Part shown: positions 26,240 to 34,373 of the stretch, piece after piece | How the letters are laid out: every line of letters starts with the position of its first letter | How positions within the stretch are numbered: the stretch's first letter is position 1 | NCBI RefSeq assembly: GCF_000523235.1 | Contig: NZ_CP006850.1 | Span: 6,324,001-6,388,000, forward strand | Direction: 5' to 3' | Length of the DNA: 64,000 nt | From: Nocardia nova SH22a | GTDB lineage: Bacteria > Actinomycetota > Actinomycetes > Mycobacteriales > Mycobacteriaceae | The notes under the pieces: generated by a model | Told to the model about the DNA's origin: nothing | Seen by the model: the letters and a program-made list of their open reading frames with translations, nothing else | The model's database searches: none | Made by a program: the position numbers and the translations under genes

Positions 26240-28687
26240 TCAGTGGAAGCCGCCGAACCCGCCGCCGTGGAATCCGCCCGGAACCATCCCGCCGCCGTGG
26301 AATCCACCGCCGGGGACCACACCGGTGCCGAGCCCACCGGGACGGGCGGGGGCGACGACGCCCGGATGCACCGGGGCCGGAGGTGCGCTGTTGAGGCCGC
26401 CGGGGCGGGGCGTGACGCCCGACCCCGGAGTCCCGGCAGTACCGGGCACGGTGCCCGACGGTCCGGTCCCGGTGGACGGGCTCTGACCTGAATGTGATGG
26501 CCCGCCCGAATTCGCGGTGCCGGGGTTCGGGGACGCACCTGCGTTCGAGGGGTTGCCGGAATTCGGGTTCCCGCCGGGGTGTGCGGGAGCACCCGCGTTC
26601 GCAGCGTCACCCGAGTTTCCGGGAGCACCTGCGTTCGCGGACTCACCCGAGTTCGAGTTGCCCGGCTTTCCGGGAGCACCCGCGTTCGCGGACTCACCCG
26701 AGTTCGCGGTCCCTGCGGAGTTTGCCGGGTCATCGGAATCGGTGGTCCCAGCGGAGTTCGCTGAGTTCCCACTGTGGCCCGCGCCGCTGGAGTTCGCCGA
26801 GGTGCCGGAGTCCTCAGCGCCACCGGCGTCCGCCGAGTCGTCGGAATTCGCCGGACCATTCGCGTTCCCGTTGTCGGTAGCGGTGCCCGCGCCGCCCGGA
26901 GAATCCGTGGCGGGTCCGGAGTGCGTGCCGGAACCCTGATTCGCGGTATCCCCGGGATTCGTGGCAGCCGAACTGTCGGCACCGGAATCGTCCCCGGTCT
27001 GCGAGGTCCCGGGCGAATCCGTATGACCCGGATCGGATTCCGTGCCGGTGCCGGTGCCGGTGCCGGTGCCGGTGCCGGTGCCGGTGCCGGTGCCGGTGCC
27101 CGAGTGTGCGGGCGAACCGTCGTGACTGTTCTCGGAGGCTCCCGGTCCACCGCTGGTCGGGGTCGCGGAGCCCGGCCCGCTGGGGGCGGGGCCGTTCGCG
27201 ATCGGATCGGATGCGGGCGGGGTGTCACCGCCCGGACGGCCGGGTGTGCCCGGATTCGACGTATCGTCGCCGTCCCCACCGGGCGGCTTCGTCGAACCGT
27301 GCTCCCACCCGGGCAACCACGGTCCCAGTGTGCGGGCGGCATTCCCGGCCGCGAGCGCCGCGGCGGCGCCCGAGGTGGCGAACGGCATCGGATTGCTGAA
27401 TCGCGCGGGGTCGGAGTAGGTGCCGGTTCGGGGTGGTTCACACGGGGTCGCGGCGCCGAGCGCCCGCGGCACGGCCTCCGCCCGCCCGATCACCGCTTGC
27501 GAAAGCCCGTGCGCCGCACCGGAGTAGGCCCGCAGCGCGGTGATCGACGACCCCATCAGGCCGTCGGCGCGCGCCGCCAGGGAGGCGAATCCGGGCCCCA
27601 GGCTCGGCCCGTCGATCTCCTCGCGCAACGCCTGCGCGGGACCGGACAGGGCGGGACCGAACTCCATGAGCGGCCCGTCGGTCCCGATCGGTCCGCCGCC
27701 GATCATCGTCGCGGCGGACATGGCCAGCGCGGACACCACAGCGGCCGACGAGGCGGCCGCCGCCACCCGGACATAGCGCCCGCCATGGCCGGTGCCGCCC
27801 GCGAATCGGGCGGAGGCGATCGCCGCTCCGGTCGCGACGGTATGCGCCGGATCGGGCGCGACCACAACCGGCGGGCCCAGTTCGGCCAGCACCTCGGCGA
27901 CCTCGGCCGGGCGGGCGGCGCCGCCGACCAGCAGTATCCGGTCGATGTCCCCGATCCCGATCCGCGCACCCTTCAGGCACGCCCGCACCACCCGCAGCGA
28001 GGTACGGACGTGCCCAGTTCTCAGGCGGCGAGTATCCTCCGCCGGAACGACTTTCGACACCGGCGCCGGTATGTCCGGCGCGAGCGCGCGGGCGTACCGG
28101 GCCAGCATCGCGCCCAGTGGTCTGCCACCGTACGCGTCGGACCGGATGCCCCGCCCCACCACGCCACGCTGATCCCACTCCGGCTCGGTACGTACCACCG
28201 CCACATCCACGCTGTTGGCGCCCAGATCGTAGACCAGCGTGGAACCCGTTGCGGAGACAGCGAATTCGGCATCGAGCCATTCGGCCGCGGCCACCGGCTC
28301 GGGCATCAGGATCACATCGAACATCCCGGCCCGGTGCAGCGCGAACTGCAGTGCCGTGATCTGGCGTGCGGTGTAGCAGCCCGGATAGGTGAGCACCGGA
28401 CCGGACTCCGGATCGGTGGCCCCGATGAGGCAGGCGGCCACCGCGGCGACCAGATCCGCCGCCGACCAGATCCGGCCGTTCAGCGATACCGGCTCCCGGA
28501 ACTTGGTGAGATCGGCGAAATCCGTTATCGCCGGGGCGAATCGGGGTGCACCCACCCGCACAGCACCCGCCTCGTCGATGGTGACCGCCGTGCGACGCAC
28601 CCGGACCGCGGGCCGTTCGCGATCACCGGCGGTGGCCGCCCAGACGGAATTCACCGAGCCGATGCTCATGCCGAAACCAACCGTCAT
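26240..28687 (-). CDS. Membrane-anchored Hsp70-like protein with long low-complexity C-terminus
   Basis: 815 residues from ATG 28687; ATG 28693 is also possible. Residues 1-300 form an actin-like ATPase of the Hsp70 family: phosphate-1 FGMSIGSVNS (the usual DLGTT aspartate is serine), phosphate-2 LVYDLGANSVDVAVV near 151-165 and the adenosine region ILLVGGAARPAEVAEVL near 251-267. A hydrophobic segment at about 306-329 should cross the membrane. About 480 mostly extracytoplasmic residues rich in Gly, Ser, Thr, Asn and Pro follow, ending in GGFHGGG-type repeats. The canonical Hsp70 substrate-binding domain and lid are absent. A paralogue lies at 34374-35597. Function unknown; envelope-stress sensing is a guess. 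Confidence 0.8.
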   Translation of the reverse strand: MTVGFGMSIGSVNSVWAATAGDRERPAVRVRRTAVTIDEAGAVRVGAPRFAPAITDFADLTKFREPVSLNGRIWSAADLVAAVAACLIGATDPESGPVLTYPGCYTARQITALQFALHRAGMFDVILMPEPVAAAEWLDAEFAVSATGSTLVYDLGANSVDVAVVRTEPEWDQRGVVGRGIRSDAYGGRPLGAMLARYARALAPDIPAPVSKVVPAEDTRRLRTGHVRTSLRVVRACLKGARIGIGDIDRILLVGGAARPAEVAEVLAELGPPVVVAPDPAHTVATGAAIASARFAGGTGHGGRYVRVAAAASSAAVVSALAMSAATMIGGGPIGTDGPLMEFGPALSGPAQALREEIDGPSLGPGFASLAARADGLMGSSITALRAYSGAAHGLSQAVIGRAEAVPRALGAATPCEPPRTGTYSDPARFSNPMPFATSGAAAALAAGNAARTLGPWLPGWEHGSTKPPGGDGDDTSNPGTPGRPGGDTPPASDPIANGPAPSGPGSATPTSGGPGASENSHDGSPAHSGTGTGTGTGTGTGTGTGTGTESDPGHTDSPGTSQTGDDSGADSSAATNPGDTANQGSGTHSGPATDSPGGAGTATDNGNANGPANSDDSADAGGAEDSGTSANSSGAGHSGNSANSAGTTDSDDPANSAGTANSGESANAGAPGKPGNSNSGESANAGAPGNSGDAANAGAPAHPGGNPNSGNPSNAGASPNPGTANSGGPSHSGQSPSTGTGPSGTVPGTAGTPGSGVTPRPGGLNSAPPAPVHPGVVAPARPGGLGTGVVPGGGFHGGGMVPGGFHGGGFGGFH
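26616..26706. repeat. 40-bp direct repeat inside the Hsp70-like gene tail
   Basis: 26616-26655 and 26667-26706 are identical except for one T/C difference. They encode two copies of NSGESANAGAPG in the low-complexity tail. Copies start 51 bp apart, a multiple of three, so loss or gain of a unit keeps the frame. Confidence 0.8.
27042..27100. repeat. Hexanucleotide tandem repeat (GTGCCG)n in coding sequence
   Basis: About 9.8 uninterrupted copies of GTGCCG on the plus strand, encoding a run of about ten Gly-Thr dipeptides in the minus-strand Hsp70-like protein. Units of six keep the frame, so the length of the extracytoplasmic linker could vary between isolates by slippage. Confidence 0.9.
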
Positions 28688-29082
28688 TGCCATCCCGTCA
28701 ACGCACCGAGACCACGGCCCGAGGCGATTACCCGAGGAATCACACCCGCGGTCGCGGTCGTTTACCAAATAGCGCCAACAGGTTAGCTGGTAGATCTCGA
28801 TCACGGAAACCGAATGGGCGGAAAAGCTTTCATACCCACTGGTCAATCGAGCAAAATACCTGATAGATCAGCATTTGATCCAAGATCAGCGGATCGAATT
28901 CACTCACAGCAGGAAAGTAGCTGATGAAACTGACTACTTCTCAGTAATTCTCACTGAAAACCGACCGTTGTTCTTTTCGATTGCGCTGTCCGCATTCGCC
29001 TTTCCGATTCACCGCCCGGCATTCCGGACAGCTGGATCGTTGCCGGGCATACCGACCGGCACCACCCACGGAAACGCGGAAC
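28688..29082. other. AT-richer intergenic region upstream of the first Hsp70-like gene
   Basis: About 395 bp without a convincing gene and clearly less GC-rich than its surroundings (for example around 28840-28990). It should hold the promoter of the leftward Hsp70-like gene, but I could not settle on -35/-10 boxes. GCTGTCCG (about 28986) and CGGACAGC (about 29021) form an inverted pair related to the TTGTCCG words seen upstream of the paralogue. A 162-codon rightward open frame from 28875 has no protein-like features. Confidence 0.4.
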
Positions 29083-29108
29083 GCCCCCGATCCGGAGATC
29101 GGAGGCGT
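29083..29108 (-). terminator. Hairpin terminator of the fprB transcript
   Basis: CGCCCCCGATC (29083-29093) pairs with GATCGGAGGCG (29098-29108) with one mismatch and a 4-nt CGGA loop. It begins 23 bp after the fprB stop, and in the leftward direction is followed by a T-containing stretch (TTCCGCGTTTCC). Confidence 0.65.
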
Positions 29109-29131
29109 CCGGCGTACTTCTCGAGCCGAGT

Positions 29132-30712
29132 TCAGACCCGGGCCAGCTTGCGCTTCCACCACGGCTGCGCGGACGCGCCACCGCGCACGGCGTCGGGGCG
29201 GCGACGCTGGACCAGCCGATCGAAATCGGCGGCGCCGTCCACCGGCCGAGGCAGGCGACCGGCGTTGAAATCGTCGGCCAGCTGCCGGACCGTCTCCTGC
29301 GCGCAGGACTTGTTGGTCCCGATGAAGCCGGTGGGACCGCGCTTGATCCAGCCGGTCACATAGGTTCCCGGCACCACCGATCCACCGGCGGCGTCGAGCA
29401 CCCGGCCGTGCGTGTTCGGGATGACTCCGGCCGCCTCGTCGAACGGCACGCCGGGCACGGCCACCCCGCGATATCCGACCGAGGCGAGTACCAGTGCGGT
29501 GTCCAGGGTTTCGGTGTCGCCGGTCGCGACCGCGCGCGCCACACCGTGCTCGTCGGCGACGAGTTCGTTGCGCACCAGCTCGATCCCGGTCACCTTGTCC
29601 GTCCCGGTCAGCGCGACCGGCGAGGACAGATAGCGGAAGACGATGCGCCGCCGCGATCCCACCGGACGATCCGCCACCTCGCGCAGGAGCTTCAGCTTCT
29701 GCGCGACCTTCTGCGACATCTCCGGAGACGGCTGCGGCACATCGCCTTCGATGACGATGTCGATGTCGGAACCGAGCAGGCCCACGAACTCCGGCACGGT
29801 GAACGCGGATTCGGCCGGACCGCGCCGACCGACGATCACGACTTCCTCGATCTTGCTGTGCCGCAACGCCTCCAGCGCCACCGGTGAGATCTCGGTACGG
29901 TCGAGCAGTTCCGGATCCATGGTGAGGATGCGCGCCACATCGAGGGCGACATTGCCGTTGCCGACGATCACCGCGCGCCGCTGTGACAGATCGAAGGTGT
30001 GCTGCGCGTAATCGGGATGCCCGTTGTACCAGGCGACGAATTCGGTCGCCGACAGGCTTCCGGGCAGCCCCTCACCGGGAATGCCGAGCTTGCGATCCGA
30101 CGAGGCGCCGACGGCGTAGACCACCGCATGGAAGTGGTCGAGCAGTTCCGCGTGCGAAATATCCTGGCCGACAGCCAGATTCAGATACGAACCGAATCCG
30201 GGCTGGGCGGAGATCACATCGAACAGCCGACTGACCTGGCGGGTGCGGGTGTGATCGGGCGCCACGCCGTGCCGGGCCAGGCCATAGGGCACCGGCAGGC
30301 GGTCGAAGACCGTCACCGTCACGTCCGGCTGGGTGAGCAGTTCGTCGGCGGCGTACATCGCCGACGGGCCCGAACCCACGATCGCGACGCGCAGCGGCTC
30401 CCGATCGGTGTCGATCTCGGCCGCCGGTACCGGCTTGGCCAGCAGGTCCCGCGGCCGCGACTGCCGGTAGAAATCGGCATTGATCTCGATGAACGGTTTC
30501 TGCTCCTCGGTGAGTTTCTTCGAGGAGGTGATGGCGTCCACCGGGCACGCCGTGGCGCAGGCCCCGCAGTCCACGCAGGAGGCCGGGTCCACGTACAGCA
30601 TCTCGGCCGTGTGGAAGTCCGGCTCGTCCGGCGTGGGATGGATGCAGTTGACGGGGCATGCGTAGACGCAGGAGGCGTCGCTGCAGCACGACTGGGTGAC
30701 TACATACGGCAC
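29132..30712 (-). CDS. fprB: FprB-type ferredoxin/ferredoxin-NADP reductase fusion
   Basis: 526 residues. The first 85 residues are a ferredoxin domain with cysteine clusters SCCSDASCVYACPVNCIH and SCVDCGACATACPVDAI (7Fe type). The rest is an adrenodoxin-reductase-like flavoprotein: FAD site VAIVGSGPSAMYAADEL, NADPH site AVIVGNGNVALDVARIL, then VIVGRRGPAESAFTVPE and the closing GTYVTGWIKRGPTGFIGTNK. It resembles M. tuberculosis FprB. It probably passes electrons from NADPH to ferredoxin-dependent partners; the AurF-like diiron protein 14 bp upstream in the same transcript is the obvious candidate partner (inference). Confidence 0.93.
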   Translation of the reverse strand: MPYVVTQSCCSDASCVYACPVNCIHPTPDEPDFHTAEMLYVDPASCVDCGACATACPVDAITSSKKLTEEQKPFIEINADFYRQSRPRDLLAKPVPAAEIDTDREPLRVAIVGSGPSAMYAADELLTQPDVTVTVFDRLPVPYGLARHGVAPDHTRTRQVSRLFDVISAQPGFGSYLNLAVGQDISHAELLDHFHAVVYAVGASSDRKLGIPGEGLPGSLSATEFVAWYNGHPDYAQHTFDLSQRRAVIVGNGNVALDVARILTMDPELLDRTEISPVALEALRHSKIEEVVIVGRRGPAESAFTVPEFVGLLGSDIDIVIEGDVPQPSPEMSQKVAQKLKLLREVADRPVGSRRRIVFRYLSSPVALTGTDKVTGIELVRNELVADEHGVARAVATGDTETLDTALVLASVGYRGVAVPGVPFDEAAGVIPNTHGRVLDAAGGSVVPGTYVTGWIKRGPTGFIGTNKSCAQETVRQLADDFNAGRLPRPVDGAADFDRLVQRRRPDAVRGGASAQPWWKRKLARV

Positions 30713-30726
30713 TGTATGGCTACCCT

Positions 30727-31734
30727 TCAGGCGGCTTTGGTCTTGGCGCGCTGCGGCTCCGACCGGTACCGGCTGGCCGGACCGTCGATCTTCAGCAGCT
30801 TCCAGACCTTCTTCGAGATCGGGTTCATCAGGCCCAGCTCATCGGCCAGCGCGCGCACATCGATGAAGTAGTCGGCGAAGGTCTGCTGCGCTTCCTTGGA
30901 CCCGTAGAACAGTTCCTTGCGGACCTCCTCCGGGATGTCGAACTCCCGGAAGAAGGACTTCGGCGGGGTGGCGATGGACCGGCCGAGGATCCACATCACG
31001 ATCGGCATGGCCAGCGACAGCACGAACTTCGCGCCCGCATTCTGCTCCGGCACGTGCTTCTTCAGGAATTCGTGCGCGAAGGAGATGTGGCGCGCCTCCT
31101 CGGCGACGTGGATCGCCATCACACCGCGCATGATCGGATGCACTTCCTCGCCGGAGCGCAGGATCTGCTTCTGGATGTGGTCGATCGGCTCCTCACCGGC
31201 GAGTACCGCCATGAAGAACAGGTTGGGGAACCGCGCGGCGACCGGCGCGGCGAAGTAGCGGAGCTTGCGGACCAGCGGGCCCATGCCCGGCACATCGATG
31301 CCGATCCGGTTGACCATCTCCTGGAACATCAGGGTGTGGTTGTGCTCCTCGATCATCTCGTGGGAGCAGTACCGGAACTCCGGCGAGCCGTTGGGCAGGC
31401 TGAAGTTGTGCGTGACCATGCCGCTGATCAGGATCGACTCGAACTGCAGACCGACCTTGGCCACATTGGCCTGGCGGTACTTGCCGATGGCGATCTTCCG
31501 CTCATCCGACAGCGCCTTGTACCAGGGGTGGCGCCCCAGCGGGTCGGCGGATTCCGGAAGAATCCACCGCTGCTCACCGGCGGTGGCGGCGAAGTCGGGA
31601 TTGTCCCAGTCGATATCGGTGAAGGGATCGAAATGCTTGTTGACCGAGCCCTCGGACAGCAGAAGCAGCTTCTGGGCGTATTCCATGGCCTCGGCGACCA
31701 CGGGGTCTACTTCGGGCGTCGCGGCAACGGACAT
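30727..31734 (-). CDS. AurF-like diiron oxygenase family protein
   Basis: 335 residues from ATG 31734 (MSVAATPEVDPVV); GTG 31743 is an alternative. The helical bundle carries the carboxylate/histidine motifs of diiron proteins: QFESILISGM, SHEMIEEHNHTLMFQEMV and MAIHVAEEARHISFAHEFL (E-x-x-H type). Related to AurF, the p-aminobenzoate N-oxygenase, and to M. tuberculosis Rv0885. Substrate unknown. It is the first gene of a two-gene operon with fprB, which could supply electrons. A promoter with two overlapping inverted repeats lies 30-70 bp upstream. Confidence 0.85.
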   Translation of the reverse strand: MSVAATPEVDPVVAEAMEYAQKLLLLSEGSVNKHFDPFTDIDWDNPDFAATAGEQRWILPESADPLGRHPWYKALSDERKIAIGKYRQANVAKVGLQFESILISGMVTHNFSLPNGSPEFRYCSHEMIEEHNHTLMFQEMVNRIGIDVPGMGPLVRKLRYFAAPVAARFPNLFFMAVLAGEEPIDHIQKQILRSGEEVHPIMRGVMAIHVAEEARHISFAHEFLKKHVPEQNAGAKFVLSLAMPIVMWILGRSIATPPKSFFREFDIPEEVRKELFYGSKEAQQTFADYFIDVRALADELGLMNPISKKVWKLLKIDGPASRYRSEPQRAKTKAA

Positions 31735-31761
31735 CGTCGTCACAGCCTCTCCATCTCGTGG

Positions 31762-31803
31762 GTAACTGTTTCCCATAGTTACACCTACGGGGACGTAGGT
31801 CAA
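31762..31803 (-). promoter_or_regulatory. Promoter of the AurF-fprB operon with two inverted repeats
   Basis: On the minus strand, -35 TTGACC (31803-31798) and -10 TAACTA (31781-31776) are 16 bp apart; AACTAT gives 17. The spacer contains ACCTACG-N4-CGTAGGT (31783-31800), and the -10 lies in the arm of a second repeat, GTAACT-N9-AGTTAC (31762-31782). The arrangement suggests repression by a dimeric regulator, TetR type or similar; the factor is unknown. Confidence 0.6.
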
Positions 31804-32002
31804 CACACACCACCGGCCGCACCGGACACGATCGCGCAACCATCGGGTCCGAATACCGAAACCGCAGCTCAGCCACGACGAAAAAGGCATTACCGAGACG
31901 TACTGTGCCGGGCGTCACAACGGACGAATCGGAACGACGGAAGGGCTCGACGAGCTGCTCGGCGTGGTGGCACCCACATAGCAATTCATCCCATGTCGCT
32001 AC

Positions 32003-32008
32003 TAAGCT
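32003..32008 (+). promoter_or_regulatory. -10 element for a leaderless GntR transcript
   Basis: TAAGCT ends 8 nt before the GTG at 32016. No Shine-Dalgarno sequence precedes that GTG, so transcription probably starts at or within a base of the start codon. Confidence 0.4.
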
Positions 32009-32015
32009 ACAACTT

Positions 32016-32678
32016 GTGTCTAAGACGTATTCAGCGGCCGAGCGTGCTTATCGGGAGATCAAGGAACGCATCCTCACCGGGGCGCTGCCCGGCGGCGAGC
32101 TGATCAGCGAGGGCGAGATCGCGACCGATCTCGGCACCTCCCGCACCCCCGTCCGGGAGGCCTTCCTCCGGCTCGAGACCGAGGGCTGGATGCGGCTCTA
32201 TCCCAAGCGCGGCGCGCTCGTGGTGCCCATCCCCTCGCACGAGGCCGAGCATGTCGCCCACGCGCGGTATGTGGTGGAGACGGCGGCGGTGCGCGCGCTC
32301 GCGGCCGTGGAACGCGGCGAACTCGGTGCGGCACTGCACGATTCGCTCGCCCGCCAGCGTGAACTGCTCGCCCGGCTCAGCGACTCCGATCCGCAGGCGC
32401 TCGCCCGATTCGCGACCGAGGACACCGACTTCCATCGCGCCTACGTCGTCGCCGCCGGTAATCCGCTGCTCACCGGGTTCTACGACTCGCTGCGTGAACG
32501 GCAGCGGCGGATGAACAGCGCCGCCCTGCATCGCGCGCCGATGAATGTGGACCGCATCGTCGAACAGCACGCACGACTCGCGGATCTGATCGCCGCCGGG
32601 GACACCTCGACCTTCGACACCGCGCTCGCCGAACATCTGGCGGGCGTCCATCAGCTGGAACTGAAAGGACTGGGATGA
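32016..32678 (+). CDS. GntR family (FCD type) transcriptional regulator
   Basis: 220 residues from GTG 32016 (VSKTYSAAERAYREIKERI). Winged helix: ILTGALPGGELISEGEIATDLGTSRTPVREAFLRLETEGWM; effector domain of the FadR/FCD type with HARYVVETAAVRALA and FATEDTDFHRAYVVAAGNPLL, then ERQRRMNSAAL and EQHARLADLIAAGD, the metal-binding histidine positions. It overlaps the downstream MFS gene by 4 bp and therefore probably controls its own operon. Divergent from the AurF-fprB operon, 281 bp away. Confidence 0.88.
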   Translation: MSKTYSAAERAYREIKERILTGALPGGELISEGEIATDLGTSRTPVREAFLRLETEGWMRLYPKRGALVVPIPSHEAEHVAHARYVVETAAVRALAAVERGELGAALHDSLARQRELLARLSDSDPQALARFATEDTDFHRAYVVAAGNPLLTGFYDSLRERQRRMNSAALHRAPMNVDRIVEQHARLADLIAAGDTSTFDTALAEHLAGVHQLELKGLG

Positions 32679-33958
32679 GCGCGCCCGCCGTCGAACACCG
32701 ATTATCGAGAGGGCGCTCCGGCGGTATCGCTCCACGCGCATGGTGGGGTGTGGCGGCGGCCGTCTTCGCGATCGCCTGGGGCGGGAACGAATTCACGCCG
32801 CTGCTGGTGATGTACAAGAACGACGGGCTGCCGGTCACGACCGTCGATCTGCTGCTGTTCGAGTACGTTCTGGGCATCGTGCCCGCGCTGCTGATCGGCG
32901 GGCCGCTGTCGGACCGCTACGGGCGCCGGCGGCTGATGCGCCCGGCGCCGCTCGTCACCGCGGCCGGTTCGATCCTGCTGGCCTTCGGATCCGGTGTGGT
33001 TCCCATGCTGTCGATCGGGCGGGTGCTGTGCGGTATCGGCCTGGGGCTGGCCATGGCGGTGGGCAGCAGCTGGCTCAAGGAGCTCTCGCAACCGCCGTTC
33101 GGGCCGGAGTCGGCGCTCGGCACCGGTGCGCGCCGGTCGGCCATGAGCCTGACCGGCGGGTTCGCCATCGGCGCCGGGGTGGCGGGCGTGCTGGCGCAGT
33201 GGGCGCCGTGGCCGTCGACCCTCGCCTATCTGATCAATGTGACGCTGTGCCTGGTCGCGGCGGTGTGGGTGCTGCGGGCACCGGAAACCGTGGCGCCGCA
33301 GCCTGTTCGCAAGCCGCTGCGGGAGGATCTGCGGATTCCCGCGGCCGGGCATCGGCGGTTCCGCTGCATCGCGCTGCCGCTGGCGCTGTGGTTGTTCACC
33401 GCGGCCGCGACCGCCTACGCGATCCTGCCGACGCTGGCCGCCGATCGTGTCGCCGGTACCCCGATCGCCTTCTCCGCGCTGATCACCGTGATCACCCTCG
33501 GCTGCGGATTCGCCATCCAGTCGGTGGCGCGCCGGATCGATCTGCCGGGGACCGCGCGGATCGCGGTGCTGTCGCTGATCCTCACCACCGCCGGAATGGC
33601 GATGTCGGTGTACGCGGCGGCATCGCTGGCGCTGTGGGCGGTCGCGCTCACCGCGGCGGTGCTCGGATGTGGTTACGGCATCGGGCTGGTCGCCGGATTG
33701 CAGGAGATCGAGCGGATCGCCCGGCCCGATGATCTCGCCGGGCTCACGGCGGTGTTCTACTCGGTGAGCTATCTGGGCTTCGGCTCCCCCGTCCTGCTGG
33801 CGTTGCTGCACAACACCTTCCACGTGGGGTATCCGCTGATGTTCACCGTCGGCGCGGTGATCGCGGCGGGCTGCCTGGCGGTGGTGTTCGCCAATTACCG
33901 TGACGCCGATGTCGATTCACCCGACACCGCCGAGCAGATCGCGGAATCTGTCCGGTAA
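32675..33958 (+). CDS. MFS transporter
   Basis: 427 residues with about 12 hydrophobic segments. Loop 2-3 motif GPLSDRYGRRRLMRPAP, and GVVPMLSIGRVLCGIGLGLAMAVGSSWLKEL in helix 4 region. ATG 32675 overlaps the GntR stop by 4 bp (ATGA), so it is translationally coupled to its probable regulator. The substrate is not predictable. Confidence 0.88.
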   Translation: MSAPAVEHRLSRGRSGGIAPRAWWGVAAAVFAIAWGGNEFTPLLVMYKNDGLPVTTVDLLLFEYVLGIVPALLIGGPLSDRYGRRRLMRPAPLVTAAGSILLAFGSGVVPMLSIGRVLCGIGLGLAMAVGSSWLKELSQPPFGPESALGTGARRSAMSLTGGFAIGAGVAGVLAQWAPWPSTLAYLINVTLCLVAAVWVLRAPETVAPQPVRKPLREDLRIPAAGHRRFRCIALPLALWLFTAAATAYAILPTLAADRVAGTPIAFSALITVITLGCGFAIQSVARRIDLPGTARIAVLSLILTTAGMAMSVYAAASLALWAVALTAAVLGCGYGIGLVAGLQEIERIARPDDLAGLTAVFYSVSYLGFGSPVLLALLHNTFHVGYPLMFTVGAVIAAGCLAVVFANYRDADVDSPDTAEQIAESVR

Positions 33959-34046
33959 TCCACCGGTGGTGCCTGGAGGTGGAGATCTGCCGCCAACTCG
34001 TCGGAAACCAGCGAACTGTGGACCCCGCCAACCGCGGCCGTCCGAA

Positions 34047-34259
34047 TCAGCGGGGCGAGCAGCTGGGGAGGCCCAGGAAATGCCCGCCGGTGCACTTGTG
34101 GCACGGCAAGAAGTTGTTGCGCGCTGCGAGATCGGGGCGGACGATGTCGGGATGGTCCGCACACCACCGTTGATGGACACGAAATAGCCTGTCGCCAAAC
34201 GGAGTTCGCCCCCGACGCGCACCGCGCGACGGGGGCGAGACACATCCGCATCGACTCAC
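34047..34259 (-). CDS. Possible Cys/His-rich small protein or gene remnant
   Basis: The 70-codon frame ends with VHQRWCADHPDIVRPDLAARN, then NFLPCHKCTGGHFLGLPSCSPR. The C-x2-C and spaced histidines look like a zinc site, and third positions in this last 45-codon part are nearly all G or C, which suggests real coding. The first 20 codons coincide with the strong hairpin at 34206-34238 and look non-coding, so the true start is unclear. Family not recognised; could be a truncated remnant. Confidence 0.3.
   Translation of the reverse strand: MSRCGCVSPPSRGARRGRTPFGDRLFRVHQRWCADHPDIVRPDLAARNNFLPCHKCTGGHFLGLPSCSPR
34206..34238. terminator. Strong hairpin between convergent genes
   Basis: TCGCCCCCGACGCG (34206-34219) pairs with CGCGACGGGGGCGA (34225-34238) with one central mismatch and a 5-nt loop. 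It is placed between two convergent genes and could terminate either the rightward MFS or the leftward Hsp70-like transcript. Confidence 0.55.
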
Positions 34260-34373
34260 CGGAACGGGCTGCAGGTGTAGCGGACCCGCATGGCCGTGTC
34301 ACAGGCCCATATACGCGGCGATCGCTCTCGTTCGGCGACGAGGGCATCCGCAGCGGAATCGGGGCAGTCGGGT

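Larger units (their letters stand above)
33959..34373. other. Intergenic stretch between the MFS and second Hsp70-like genes
   Basis: 415 bp between convergent genes. It contains one strong hairpin (34206-34238) and, on the minus strand, a short frame with a clustered Cys/His pattern (34047-34259, listed separately). The other open frames show no protein-like features. Confidence 0.4.

Noticed and set aside
27042..27100. GTGCCG repeat considered as a CRISPR or replication-origin repeat
   Set aside because: Units are only 6 bp, contiguous and within a coding frame; no spacers or AT-rich element.
26218..28786. Long frames on both strands over the Hsp70-like gene (407 and 670 codons)
   Set aside because: They arise from the GC-rich low-complexity sequence; only the minus-strand frame starting at 28687 contains recognisable ATPase motifs and matches its paralogue.
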